The notes under the pieces were generated by a model. It saw nothing but the letters and a program-made list of their open reading frames with translations. It was not told where the DNA came from and made no database searches. DNA of 64,000 nt from Phycisphaerae bacterium (GTDB lineage: Bacteria > Planctomycetota > Phycisphaerae > Tepidisphaerales > Tepidisphaeraceae), in NCBI GenBank assembly GCA_026004655.1, contig BPJO01000004.1:62001-126000 (forward strand). Direction: 5' to 3'. The position numbers and the translations under genes are program-made. This document shows, piece by piece, positions 38,403 through 47,949 of the stretch; positions within the stretch are counted from its first letter, which is position 1; each line of letters begins with the position of its first letter.

Positions 38403-39581
38403 CTAGTCGTACTGTTTACGGTAAGCCGTTGGCGTAAGCTTCAAAACTTGTCGGAATACCGTTGACAGCTGCTTTGAGGAACTGAATCCGGACATCCGAG
38501 CTACTTTGGACATTGAAAGAGTGGTTTCGGCTAGCAATCGACGTGCTTTTTCGATCTTCTGGTTCCGGATCTCCTGCCAGATACCGTGACCGATCTGTTT
38601 TCGAAACCGCCTTTCCAGCGAACGTCTGCCGACAGCCAGAGAATCCAAGATATCTCGGACCCGCAAATCCGGTACATGACTTGATCGGATCATGCGAATC
38701 ACTTCCGAAACAATGGGGTCATCGCTAGCAATCAGATCCGAGGATTGACGTACTGCAAGATATTTCGGAGGAATAAGAATCGGTTCAGGAACCGAATCGG
38801 AGCAAGCCGAATGAGCCCCGTAACCGGGACGTTCAGACATCAGATTTTCCAGAAGCCGGGCGGCTTGTGTACCAATGGTCTCCCCGGGAGTCGCCACACT
38901 GGAGAGTGACGGACGTGACAGGTCACAAAGCAGGTCATCATCGTCAACCCCCACAATCGCAATATCTTTGGGTACATCCAAACCGATGCAGCGGCACGCT
39001 TCGGAGATTTGTACCGCCCAAAGATCATTACAAGCAAACACCCCCACGGGGCGAGGCAGTTTCGAAAGCCAACGTCGGAGATTTGCGTTTGATGCCCATA
39101 CACGTCCTTGAGCATCAAAATCGCTTTTTCCTTTGTACTCCCAATTCATGGGGGAAAAACCATGAGTCGAAAGGAAATCCGCAAACCCTCGTTCTCTTTT
39201 CTGAGAATATTGGTGTCCGGCATGTCCGACAAAAGCGAAATGTCTCAGTCCGTTTTTCAGGAAATGATCCCCCGTCATCATGCCGACCGCTTCATCATCA
39301 ATCCCCACCCGTGGGAACCGCGTGGTTGGTAGTACACCACTGACGTTGACCGTCGGAAGATCAAGTTGAGCCAACCACTCATCGAGTTTGGGGCTGCAAA
39401 TGTGGGCAATAATCCCGTCCGGTTTCCTCCGAAGCAGTTCACATAACACAGGAGAGTGAGGTCCGATGAGCTCAAGGGTCCACTCCGGATGACTCGAGGC
39501 GAACCGACGAACTCCTCGGAGCACGGCCCGGCAATACGACAAATTCCAAGTGAAAATGAGTGCTATACGGCGCATAAACAT
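38403..39581 (-). CDS. XylR-type AraC-family transcription regulator
   Basis: A 392-residue protein of XylR architecture: a LacI-type ligand-binding domain (about residues 5-270; FPRVGIDDEAVGMMTGDHFL, GVFACNDLWAVQISEACR, AIVGVDDDDLLCDLSRPSLSSV) followed by an AraC DNA-binding domain (about 285-390; VRDILDSLAVGRRSLERRFRKQIG and MSKVARMSGFSSSKQLSTVFRQ). XylR proteins sense free pentoses. It is divergent from the predicted apiose operon, so D-apiose or a downstream aldehyde is the likeliest ligand; this is inference. Confidence 0.85.
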   Translation of the reverse strand: MFMRRIALIFTWNLSYCRAVLRGVRRFASSHPEWTLELIGPHSPVLCELLRRKPDGIIAHICSPKLDEWLAQLDLPTVNVSGVLPTTRFPRVGIDDEAVGMMTGDHFLKNGLRHFAFVGHAGHQYSQKRERGFADFLSTHGFSPMNWEYKGKSDFDAQGRVWASNANLRRWLSKLPRPVGVFACNDLWAVQISEACRCIGLDVPKDIAIVGVDDDDLLCDLSRPSLSSVATPGETIGTQAARLLENLMSERPGYGAHSACSDSVPEPILIPPKYLAVRQSSDLIASDDPIVSEVIRMIRSSHVPDLRVRDILDSLAVGRRSLERRFRKQIGHGIWQEIRNQKIEKARRLLAETTLSMSKVARMSGFSSSKQLSTVFRQVLKLTPTAYRKQYD

Positions 39582-39591
39582 GACGCCCTAG

Positions 39592-39621
39592 GATTTTAGC
39601 ACACTCTGATGTCGCTAAATC
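39592..39621. promoter_or_regulatory. Imperfect inverted repeat, candidate XylR operator
   Basis: GATTTTAGC, 13 bases, GCTAAATC: an inverted repeat with one inserted T, in the 120-base divergent promoter region between the XylR-type regulator and the apiose operon. Confidence 0.4.
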
Positions 39622-39701
39622 GGAAAACTTAGACGCGATTTTGTCCTATCGCCATGCAGAGGGGTTTCGGAAAATCACTCCGTATCATGGGTGATTCGCA
39701 A

Positions 39702-40771
39702 ATGGCTTGGTCTTCCCAAACGGTTCGTGTGGCGGTCATCGGTGCCGGTTTCTGGTCTCGATTTCAGATCTCAGGGTGGAGAGAGCTCGAAGGAGTCGAA
39801 ATCATCGGCATTTGGAATCGTACGCGGTCCCGTTCCCAAGAGATTGCAGAGCAGATGTCAATCCCGTATGTCGCAGAGTCTCCGGAATCCCTGATAAAAA
39901 ACTGTCGTCCCGACGTGATCGATATCGTGACGGATGTTAGTACGCACGCTCGGTTTGTTCGTCTGGCGGTCGATCATCGAGTTCCTGTGATCTGCCAGAA
40001 ACCAATGGCTACTTCTTTATCAGAAGCTAGAAATCTTGTTGCGTATGCCAAGTCTCATGAAGTTCCCTTCTATATCCATGAGAACTGGCGATGGCAAAGA
40101 CCGATTCGTGCTTTCAAAGATGAGCTTGATTCGGGCGTCATTGGCAGGGTATTCAGAGCACGAGTTGATTTTATGACGGGATTTCCGGTCTTTGATAACC
40201 AGCCTTTTCTCCGGAACTTGCCTCAATTCATTCTGACCGACATGGGAAGTCATATCCTCGATGTTGCCAGGTTTTTGTTCGGTGAACCCGTTTCGGTCTA
40301 CTGTCGCGTTTCAAGAGTTCATACGGATATTGCGGGTGAAGATGTCGCAACAGTGATACTCGGTCATGAAAATGGTGTGCAACGGTTACCTGCAATCTGT
40401 CGTACGCGGGTAACCCGTACGAACATGATCGGTTTCCTGAGACCTATATTCTGGCCGAAGGTAGTCATGGGACGCTCTATTTAGCCCCCGACTACTGGAT
40501 AAAAACCGTCACAAAAGAAGGCATACATGCCAAACGCGTTCCACCACCACGGTATTCTTGGGCAGATCCTCAGTACGATATCGTGCACGCGAGTATCGTC
40601 GACTGCAATCAAAACATTCTCAGCGCATTACGAGGCGAGCAGGAAGCCGAGACCGTTGGAACCGACAACTTAAAAACAGTCAGCATCGTGTTCGCAGCCT
40701 ATGAATCCGCATCCACCGGAAAAGTGATCGATTTGAGAGACTTTTGCAATAACGGTCAAGGAGATGTCTGA
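39702..40771 (+). CDS. apsD: Gfo/Idh/MocA oxidoreductase, probable D-apiose dehydrogenase, one frameshift
   Basis: Repaired length about 356 residues. Rossmann motif VAVIGAGFWSRFQ (near residue 10), catalytic KP motif CQKPMAT, then HENWRWQRPIRAF, FILTDMGSHILDVARFLFG and GEDVATVILGHENG. As deposited it stops at 40484; inserting one base near 40381 (a run of A) restores TCNLSYAGNPY, then FPETYILAEGSHGTLYL and a normal end at 40771. The ENWRWQ and ILDVARFLFG segments are what I recall of ApsD. The next genes are the lactonase and oxidoisomerase of the same pathway, which supports it. ApsD oxidises D-apiose to D-apionolactone. Start choice among three ATGs is uncertain. Confidence 0.65.
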
Positions 40772-42459
40772 TGAGCGTTTCATCTCCGATCCAGATTCGC
40801 CTTGACGCGATGACGGCATGGTTTTTGAACGGTGCGATCCGGTATGTCAGGGTGTACGGGCATGAAATCGTTCGTGCGATTTTCCCTACATGCCGCGATC
40901 CGAAATGGGGAAGTGTTTTACCAGAGATTCATGATCTCTCGACAAACATTACTGATTCGATAGCAACCTTTAGTTATGGGGTCGATTTTTCAGACGACGG
41001 GATCGGGATCGATTCACGAATCAAGGTCGATATGAAAATGGGTGGATAACCGGCTCGCTATCGATTTCGAGTTCGTCGCGACCGCCCCGGCATCCGTCCT
41101 GGATGAATCGTTTGGGCCTGTGTGTCCTACACCCACCTAAGTTCACTGAAAATTACGTGTGGACGGTAACTCAGACCTCCGGCGAAACCGTTTCCCGAAC
41201 AGTTCGACCGACTATCTCTCCGCAAACCCTGTTCTCCGGAATTCGTACGCTATGTCATCCGACGGACGGAACTGTGATTCGGTTTGATTTCTCTGGAGAA
41301 GAGTTCGAAACCGAGGATCAGAGGAACTGGTGTGATGCATCAATCAAAACGTATTGTCGTCCGCTGGTAGAACCGCGTCCTTACGTGCTCGAGCCGGACC
41401 GAGAAATCAAGCAAAGTTGCTCGATACATTGTCAGTTGTCTGAGAACAGCAGCACTTCTCGACTTATCGACCCGTTCGTATCCAGAGTTTCGTCAGCCTG
41501 CCAAAATACCGTTGATTGGTCTGCGTTTGAGGGGACACACTTCGTCAGGCGGATCTGGACGCATTGAAGCGCTTATCACCTGATTTTTTGCGATATGACT
41601 GGTCTACGAGGGATAAGGGGTGTTTGCAGGGACTTGGATCAAATCGGTTATCCGATCGAACTGTGTTTGCATGTCGACCATGTCGATCAACTGCCGAAAG
41701 TTGAAGATCTGCCGAGCTGTGTCGAACGAATTTTCGTATTTCGCAATCGTCTGTCGGTATCAGATGAATCTCTGATCAAAGCCGCATGCGAACGTTATCC
41801 GGATCGCTCAATCGGTGGGGGGTACGATCGGAAACTTTGCTGAACTGAACCGTCATCGACCATCTCGGAAACGACAGATGGTCGTCGGCGACTTATGCGG
41901 TATGCATGCAGGTTCACGCCACAGATGACTGGTCTTTGATGGAAAATCTGCCTGCGATAAGGGATGGAGTCCGAACGGCTCGTTCATTTTTGGACGGACG
42001 TTGGCTGAGCGTGGGTCCGATTGTCCTTTACCGACAGCCAGATCCGTTTTGCGGCTGGGAATGACGGAAACCCGATTCCGGTGGTTGAAGAACCGAGAAT
42101 GTATTTGCCCATAGCCGCCTGTTGGACGGTCGGTGTTCTAACCAACCTGCTTTTGGATCCTCCGGATGCGGCGGTCCTGTTCGATTTGAACGGGACTCAA
42201 CGGACTTGTTGGAAGATGTCAGAAACTCAGTCCGGCAGTGGCGGTATTGGAATCGTTCTTGGGATGGCGAAGATCGGGTTTATTAGCTTGGGAAGATCCC
42301 GAATCCCCTTTTCGTTCGGCAGGTTTTGCGACGGCCGACGGATCCATGTGGGTGGCAAACACTAGTTTTCAGACACTGGATCTTTCCGTGCTGGGGTTTG
42401 GAAAGCAGATACTTCCCCCTCATAGCGCGGTCCTGGTCGATCGGGAGAAGGAATCATGA
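40771..42459 (+). pseudogene. apnL: Probable D-apionate lactonase, heavily frameshifted
   Basis: A region of about 1.69 kb, the family length, that reads as one protein only if eight or more single-base indels are repaired. Landmarks in order: GLCVLHP near 41115, EEFETEDQRNWCDASIKTY (41289-41350) which is the clearest ApnL-like signature, PRPYVLEP, GGGTIGNFAELNRHRP near 41820, YAVCMQVHATDDWSLMENL near 41895, and FQTLDLSVLGFGKQ near the end. It starts on the last base of the dehydrogenase stop and ends in an ATGA overlap with the epimerase gene. ApnL hydrolyses D-apionolactone to D-apionate. Confidence 0.65.
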
Positions 42460-43452
42460 GTACGATCTTGGTTACCGGGGGGTTCTGGTTTTATTGGTGC
42501 CCATGTCGCACGATGTCTTGCCGAGGCCGGGGTATCGAGTAGTGATTGCGGACCTTCAACCGCCGGCGGGCGTACAGGCTTATATCCTTCGTCCCGTTTC
42601 CGATCAGCTCGTATTTGAGCGATTGAATATAGAACAGTGGTCGGGAAGTGATTTCGGCGATTCATCAGCACCGTCCTGAGGCAATCGTCCATACCGCTGC
42701 GATCGGTGACCCTGCAGCCGTACACCAAAGACCTCACTTGGCGCTACGGGTCAATCTGGTGGGTTCTCTGAACATTCTAGAATCCGCGAGGCTCTTTGGT
42801 GTACGTCGTACGATACTATTCAGCAGTATCGGAGCCCTTCCGGGTGTGCGCTACGAACCGATAGATCCTGACCACCCTGTCATCTGCAGCAGTGAAGGTC
42901 CGAGTAGTGGATTTTATGGAGCAAGCAAATTGGCTGTCGAAGCCTTTGCTTTTGGTTATCAAAACGCGTTCGGTTTAGATTTTGCAGTTTTTTCGTCCCA
43001 GTGCGGTGTATGGACTGGGCATGCGTCCATCCGATCTTTATCCGCCCGATGGTCGAGAATGCGGTTGATGGTGTGGAGACTGTATTTAGTCACGGTCGTG
43101 AGTTTCCACGAGATTACACGCATGTATCGGATGTGGCGCAAAATGGTACAAGCTGCGGTTGAAGTACCGCAGCTGACTGAGCGAGTCTTTTACGCAGCCA
43201 CGGGGGAGAGATTACATACAGCCGGAGAAGTGGCCGAGATCGTACAACGATTGATACCCGGCGCAAAGATTTCACATTGCTTCCGGACTGAGTGATTCGG
43301 ACCCGGCTCGAAATTCGTTACCGGGGGGCGTCTCAGTATCGGCAATGTGTTTACGGATTCTGAACTATCGTCCCCGGTTTCGACGGTTGGAAGACGGAAT
43401 CGCGGAATATATCGAATCGTACCGAAGGTATCGTCAGGAGAACCCGAAATGA
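42456..43452 (+). pseudogene. NAD-dependent epimerase/dehydratase (extended SDR), frameshifted
   Basis: Repaired, the protein opens MSTILVTGGSGFIGAHVA (NAD-binding GxxGxxG after one indel near 42480), then VIADLQPPAG, VHTAAIGDPAAV, the catalytic FYGASK tyrosine-lysine pair near 42920, FIRPMVENAVDG and HGREFPRDYTHVSDVA near 43090, and ends LNYRPRFRRLEDGIAEYIES. At least four indels are needed. The end overlaps the SDR start by four bases. No step of the published apiose route needs an epimerase, so its substrate is open. Confidence 0.7.
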
Positions 43453-44267
43453 AACATTATCTGGAAAGTATTTTTGGGCTGGAGGGTCGAATGGCACTGG
43501 TGACCGGCGCTAGTGGTGGGGATCGGTCGCGCACTGGCGGTAGGTCTTGCCGGGGCGGGAGCCCGTGTCGCGGTGCATGGGACGAAATATGAACGAAATT
43601 GAGGGAAACCATATCGATTGTGAACGCCATGGGGGGGGGGTGGCGGTTCCACTACAAGCGGATTTACAGGATCATTCTGCTTGCAACGATCTGATTGAAG
43701 CCGCAAGGTATCACATGGGTAAACTGGATATCCTCGTGAACTGCGCGGGGATAAATCGTCGAAAAACCGATCGAGCAGGTCACTGAAGAGGATTGGGAAA
43801 CTATTCTCACAATCAATCTGAGAAGTGTCCTTTTTTCTATCCACACAGGCATATCGACTGATGCGACAGCAATCCCCTCGTGGCGGAAAAAATTGTTCAC
43901 GTTGCCTCGCTTACTTCATTCATCGGGTTAGGAGGTACTAGCGTGTATGGGATGACCAAAGCGGCTGTCGCACAACTGGCCCGAACACAGGCGGTCGAAT
44001 GGGCCAAGGATAATGTGCAGGTAAATGCGCTGGCGCCGGGGTTTATTCGTACTCCACTGACCGAGAAAATCCTTGTGGGCGGATGATCACAGGCGTTCCT
44101 GGTTGTTGGACCGAATCCCCGCGAGACGTCCCGGAGCCGCACAGGATATGGTTTCCGCGCTGTTATTCCTTGTCGCACCGGCTTCGAGTTATGTAACGGG
44201 TCAGACGATCGTCGTTGACGGAGGATTTCTCGCCGGCGGATCTTGGGAAGAACAGACCCACGCTTAG
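43449..44267 (+). pseudogene. Short-chain dehydrogenase (gluconate 5-dehydrogenase-like), frameshifted
   Basis: Repaired protein is about 270 residues. LEGRMALVTGASGG (cofactor TGxxxGxG, broken by an indel near 43515), VPLQADLQDHSACND, LDILVNCAGINRR (NAG), VASLTSFIG and the catalytic YGMTKAAV (YxxxK), then NALAPGFIRTPLTEK and GQTIVVDGGF. About five indels, including one near a ten-G run at 43631-43640. Enzymes of this type reduce a keto sugar or oxidise a sugar acid; an L-erythrulose-linked step is possible. Confidence 0.72.
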
Positions 44268-44275
44268 GAGAGGTT

Positions 44276-45106
44276 ATGCGGATCGGGATCAGTTCTTATA
44301 CATATGGTTGGGCTGTTAGTAATACCGCAAATCCGACCGTCCGGTCGCTTACGGCGCTGGATTTGATTGACCGTGCAGCCGGTTTCTCGTGTGTGAGAGT
44401 GTTACAGTTGGCGGACAACATGCCGGCTGACACATGGCTGGATGATTCACTTGCTCTTATCCGGTCTGAGGCCGATCGTCGGAAGATTGATCTGGAGGTG
44501 GGAACAAGAGGTTGCAAGCCCGATCTGGTCGTTCGGTTTCTCGATATTGCTGCAAGATTGCGTTCTCCGATTCTTAGAATCGTACTGGATCTGAATGAAG
44601 ATGAACCCACTCTCGATGAGGCGGTGTATCGGTTGTCAGGGGTTACAGGGTATGCCGATCAGTTGGGAATCACGATCGCAATAGAGAATCATGATCGCTT
44701 TGGCGCCGACGAGCTAATCGAGGTAATAAACCGTTTGAGTTCCACTCGCGTAGGAGTTTGTCTAGACACCGCCAATTGTATCGGCGCAATCGAAGCTCCT
44801 GAGACCGTCGTGGAAAAACTGGGACCCTACTGCGTCAATCTTCACATAAAGGATTTTGTGATCCGTCGGGTGGTGGGGTTGCAGGGGTTTGTTGTTGAAG
44901 GCAGACCTTTGGGCGAAGGGCGGTTAAATGTCCCTTGGGTCATCTCACGACTCGAGTCGATGGGTAAATCTGATATCACAGCCGTCGTGGAGCTGTGGGT
45001 GCCTCCGGAAGATCGCTTCAACGATACGATCACCAAGGAGTCGCTCTGGGCAGAAAAATCGGTGCACACTCTTTCTAGGTGGATTCAATCATCTCATGTT
45101 TCATAA
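44276..45106 (+). CDS. oiaC: Xylose isomerase-like TIM barrel, probable 3-oxo-isoapionate decarboxylase
   Basis: A 276-residue AP-endonuclease-2/xylose-isomerase-type TIM barrel, start set by AGGAGAGG. Metal-binding residues are visible in the strands IAIENHDRFG, GVCLDTANCIGA, VNLHIKDFVI and TAVVELW. Intact, unlike its upstream neighbours. It lies 8 bases after the SDR and 12 before ApnO. OiaC decarboxylates 3-oxo-isoapionate, made by ApnO, to L-erythrulose; I assign it by position and fold, not by a diagnostic motif. A sugar isomerase is the alternative. Confidence 0.6.
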   Translation: MRIGISSYTYGWAVSNTANPTVRSLTALDLIDRAAGFSCVRVLQLADNMPADTWLDDSLALIRSEADRRKIDLEVGTRGCKPDLVVRFLDIAARLRSPILRIVLDLNEDEPTLDEAVYRLSGVTGYADQLGITIAIENHDRFGADELIEVINRLSSTRVGVCLDTANCIGAIEAPETVVEKLGPYCVNLHIKDFVIRRVVGLQGFVVEGRPLGEGRLNVPWVISRLESMGKSDITAVVELWVPPEDRFNDTITKESLWAEKSVHTLSRWIQSSHVS

Positions 45107-45118
45107 AGGAGCACTCGC

Positions 45119-45983
45119 ATGACAAGTCCAAATGTACGACAGAAAACGGTGATTGCTGTGTGGGGTGCTGCAGGCAATATGGGAACACGCGCGGTTCGGA
45201 GACTTCGTGAGGTCAAGGATTATCATATCCTTTGCGTTGAGCCGGTCGCTGCTCGAGAGCAGATATTGAAGGATCGAGGAGATATACCTACTGCCCCGGA
45301 AGATGCCCTACGCAAGGCGGATGTTATCCTACTGGCGGTCGCTGACAAATATATTCAATCCGTGGCACAGTCGCTGGTACCCGCGATGCGTTCCGGTTCT
45401 GTACTGATGATGCTTGATCCCGCAGCCGCATATGCGGGTGTTTTGCCGCACCGAAGCGACATTGCCATCTTCGTCACGCACCCCACACATCCGCCAGTGT
45501 TCAATGACGAAATCGGTGAAGCACGTTACGATTATTTCGGATCAGGATTGGCTAAACAATCTATCGTCAGCGCGCTGGTTCAAGGGGATGAATCCGCGTA
45601 CACGTTGGGGGGAACAGATCAGCCGATCCTATTTTTCACCTATTCTCAGATCGCACCGGGTTACTTTGGAGCAATTGGCTATTTTAGAGCCTGCCATGAG
45701 TGAAACTTGCGGGGCTACATTTATTGTGGCGTTGAAAAAGGCTATGGACGAAGCTGTCAGAAGAGGTGTTCCTTTTGAAGCGGCACGCGATTTCATGCTC
45801 GGGCATATCAATGTTCAGTTGGCGATCGTGTTTGAGCAGATCGACTGGAAAATGAGCGAAGGGGCTTACCGAGTGATCGAAAAAGCTACGACCCGGATAT
45901 TTCAACCGGACTGGTTGAATGTTTTTGATCCGAAAGAGGTCTTGGATTCGGTCCGGGACATCTGTCAGGCAAAATCAAAGTAG
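45119..45983 (+). CDS. apnO: Probable D-apionate oxidoisomerase, one frameshift
   Basis: About 287 residues when repaired. NAD-binding start VIAVWGAAGNMGTRAVRRL, then VILLAVADKYIQSVAQSLVPA, LDPAAAYAG, FVTHPTHPPVFNDE and, after the indel, EQISRSYFSPILRSHRVTLEQLA, ILEPAMSETCGATF, MDEAVRRGVPFEAARDFMLGH. These match my recollection of ApnO, a 6-phosphogluconate-dehydrogenase-like enzyme converting D-apionate to 3-oxo-isoapionate. One extra G in a six-G run (45607-45612) breaks the frame; the first piece stops at 45703. An AAAGGAG site precedes the start. Confidence 0.75.
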
Positions 45984-46068
45984 TTTCTGTATTTGCATCA
46001 TGGATCCATGTTCCTGGCACGTTGCAACTATGGTTTTCGAGCACGCCGACCAGAAGACAAGCAGATGT

Positions 46069-47940
46069 TTAGTGATTAGTTGCCGGTGCTCTGCAGATCC
46101 GGGACGTAGGGTTGTAATCGGATTGAATCCAGGAACTGGGTAATTCGATGACTTTAAACTCGCCCGGGGAAAGTCTGACCATTTGATCTCCGTCAGGGGT
46201 TCTGAAAGAGGTTTGTGCATGGGACTTAAGACTTTCATTGAACACCATCAGACAGTACACCCCTTGTTTTTGGATCAGACGGCATCGAATCTGAGGATTG
46301 ACTTCATTCCAGTTCAAGGGTGGGGGAGCAACCATTCTTAATTGAGCGATCAGCTCTTGATTGTCGGAGACGGCAGATAGACTGTAACGATTCTGGTTAC
46401 CAAACAGCTTGACTCGCCCGACTCGGGCAAGGGGTTGAATCGCGGACAGGACTTCAGGAGAAACCTGGGTATCCGAATCGATCACCAAGGCTCGATAACA
46501 CATCTGTTGGATCCTAATTCCCGAAGAATCGATCTGGCAGGCGGTTAAAATCGTGTGAGGGTCTAGATAGTTGAAATCCTGCTGGGCTTTCAGAATAACC
46601 GAAGCGGCAGACCAGGGGCATCGGTCGTAATGGGTCAAGACGGCGATCGAGCACACATGCCGACTGTCTGTATTCAGCCAGCAAATCCGTCGGCAGTGGT
46701 CGGCAAACTCGTTGAATCCCCTGTCCCATTGAGGGGTATGAGGTCCGATCTGAGGGGGGCGTTCGTGACGACGAGGTCCACGGATGCTGTAGTAAAAGGC
46801 ATGAGGAATCAATAGATTAACGCCTCGAATCAGGCACCAGTTGGCTAACCATTGAACTTCTTCGAAAGTCGTCTCGGAACCATAGGCGCCTGCAAACTCA
46901 TTGCTGTTGCGCCGTCGGCCCAGATGTATCATGGCCGAGGAGGAGCATTTCGCCTGAGTCGATTCAGGTCCCTCGAGTGCGCTCGGATGATCCGGAAGTA
47001 CCCACCGCCACACCGCATCCTGACCGGGGATTTGAAAATATCGTTGCACCCCGATTTCATCTCCGGAATCCGGGTGGCCGCATAAAGCAACACCTTTATT
47101 CTCACACCATTGACTTAAAGGTTGATACCAAGTCTCTTGCAACCGCAATCGAATGGCTCGACGATAATCCTCACGATAAGCACGGGTGGATTCGTCATTT
47201 TCCCACAATTTCCCCAGATGAGGCATAAAGTCATATCCCAGGATCCGGTTCACATGGGTCAGAATATCCGTCGTTCCAGGTTGTACCCCTTTTTCGCGGC
47301 ATTTTCCGAGGGGATTGGGTTCGTCTGTAAAGATTCCCAGAATAGTCGATCCAAAATACGAACCGAACTCGGCGTAAAAACGGTCGTAAACCAGTTCAAT
47401 CACCGCCAAGGTGGTTCGAGGATTGAGTAGGTCACTTGCAGGGGGTTCATCTTCGTCGGGTCCTTCGTTTTGGTAATGCAAGCCTCGGATATAAGAATCG
47501 ACCGGTCGATCTATCACCAACCGAGAGACGCCATGGACCTGCACTTCTGCCAGCGGGTTCGATCCTTGAGGAAGTGGTTGATCGACCGGGTGCAACACCA
47601 GTCCCCGACAAGCCAATTCCGGCCAACGGGCCACCACTTGCCCGCAAGAGGATCCCGAGGGATACATCCCTTCATCATATAAAAGGACTTTCATCCCGCG
47701 TCGATCGGCTTGCTCGATGACCAAGCGATAAAAATCCAACAGGCTACGGCTCATCCAGCCTTGATCACGGGGCAAACCGACACGAGGGTGAATAACAAAC
47801 CCGTAAACCCCGTTCCGTTCAAATGCATCGAGCTGATCCAGAAGCTGTTGGGCGTCAAGCCGATCGTTCCAGAACCAAAAAGGGAATAGTCCGCATTCTT
47901 TGGGGGCAGTGGATATGATTCGGTCCAACGATGTCGGCAT
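46069..47940 (-). CDS. Glycoside hydrolase, GH106-like (alpha-L-rhamnosidase related)
   Basis: A 623-residue protein without signal peptide. The TIM-barrel start CGLFPFWFWNDRLDAQQLLDQLDAFERNGVYGFVIHPRVG and VLLYDEGMYPSGSSCG are typical of large GH106-related enzymes, and GIFTDEPN carries a likely catalytic acid pair. Full-length GH106 enzymes are usually 800-1100 residues, so this is a compact form lacking the C-terminal sandwich modules. It begins 10 bases after the repaired end of the rhamnogalacturonan acetylesterase on the same strand, a two-gene operon. Cytoplasmic location implies action on imported oligosaccharides. Confidence 0.6.
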   Translation of the reverse strand: MPTSLDRIISTAPKECGLFPFWFWNDRLDAQQLLDQLDAFERNGVYGFVIHPRVGLPRDQGWMSRSLLDFYRLVIEQADRRGMKVLLYDEGMYPSGSSCGQVVARWPELACRGLVLHPVDQPLPQGSNPLAEVQVHGVSRLVIDRPVDSYIRGLHYQNEGPDEDEPPASDLLNPRTTLAVIELVYDRFYAEFGSYFGSTILGIFTDEPNPLGKCREKGVQPGTTDILTHVNRILGYDFMPHLGKLWENDESTRAYREDYRRAIRLRLQETWYQPLSQWCENKGVALCGHPDSGDEIGVQRYFQIPGQDAVWRWVLPDHPSALEGPESTQAKCSSSAMIHLGRRRNSNEFAGAYGSETTFEEVQWLANWCLIRGVNLLIPHAFYYSIRGPRRHERPPQIGPHTPQWDRGFNEFADHCRRICWLNTDSRHVCSIAVLTHYDRCPWSAASVILKAQQDFNYLDPHTILTACQIDSSGIRIQQMCYRALVIDSDTQVSPEVLSAIQPLARVGRVKLFGNQNRYSLSAVSDNQELIAQLRMVAPPPLNWNEVNPQIRCRLIQKQGVYCLMVFNESLKSHAQTSFRTPDGDQMVRLSPGEFKVIELPSSWIQSDYNPTSRICRAPATNH

Positions 47941-47949
47941 ACGAGAGAT

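Noticed and set aside
42021-42679. Separate short genes between the lactonase and epimerase
   Set aside because: Their motifs fit continuous repaired frames of the two larger genes.
43631-43640. Ten-G run as a standalone regulatory or quadruplex element
   Set aside because: It lies within SDR coding sequence and fits the homopolymer pattern of the local frameshifts; a single run does not form an intramolecular quadruplex.
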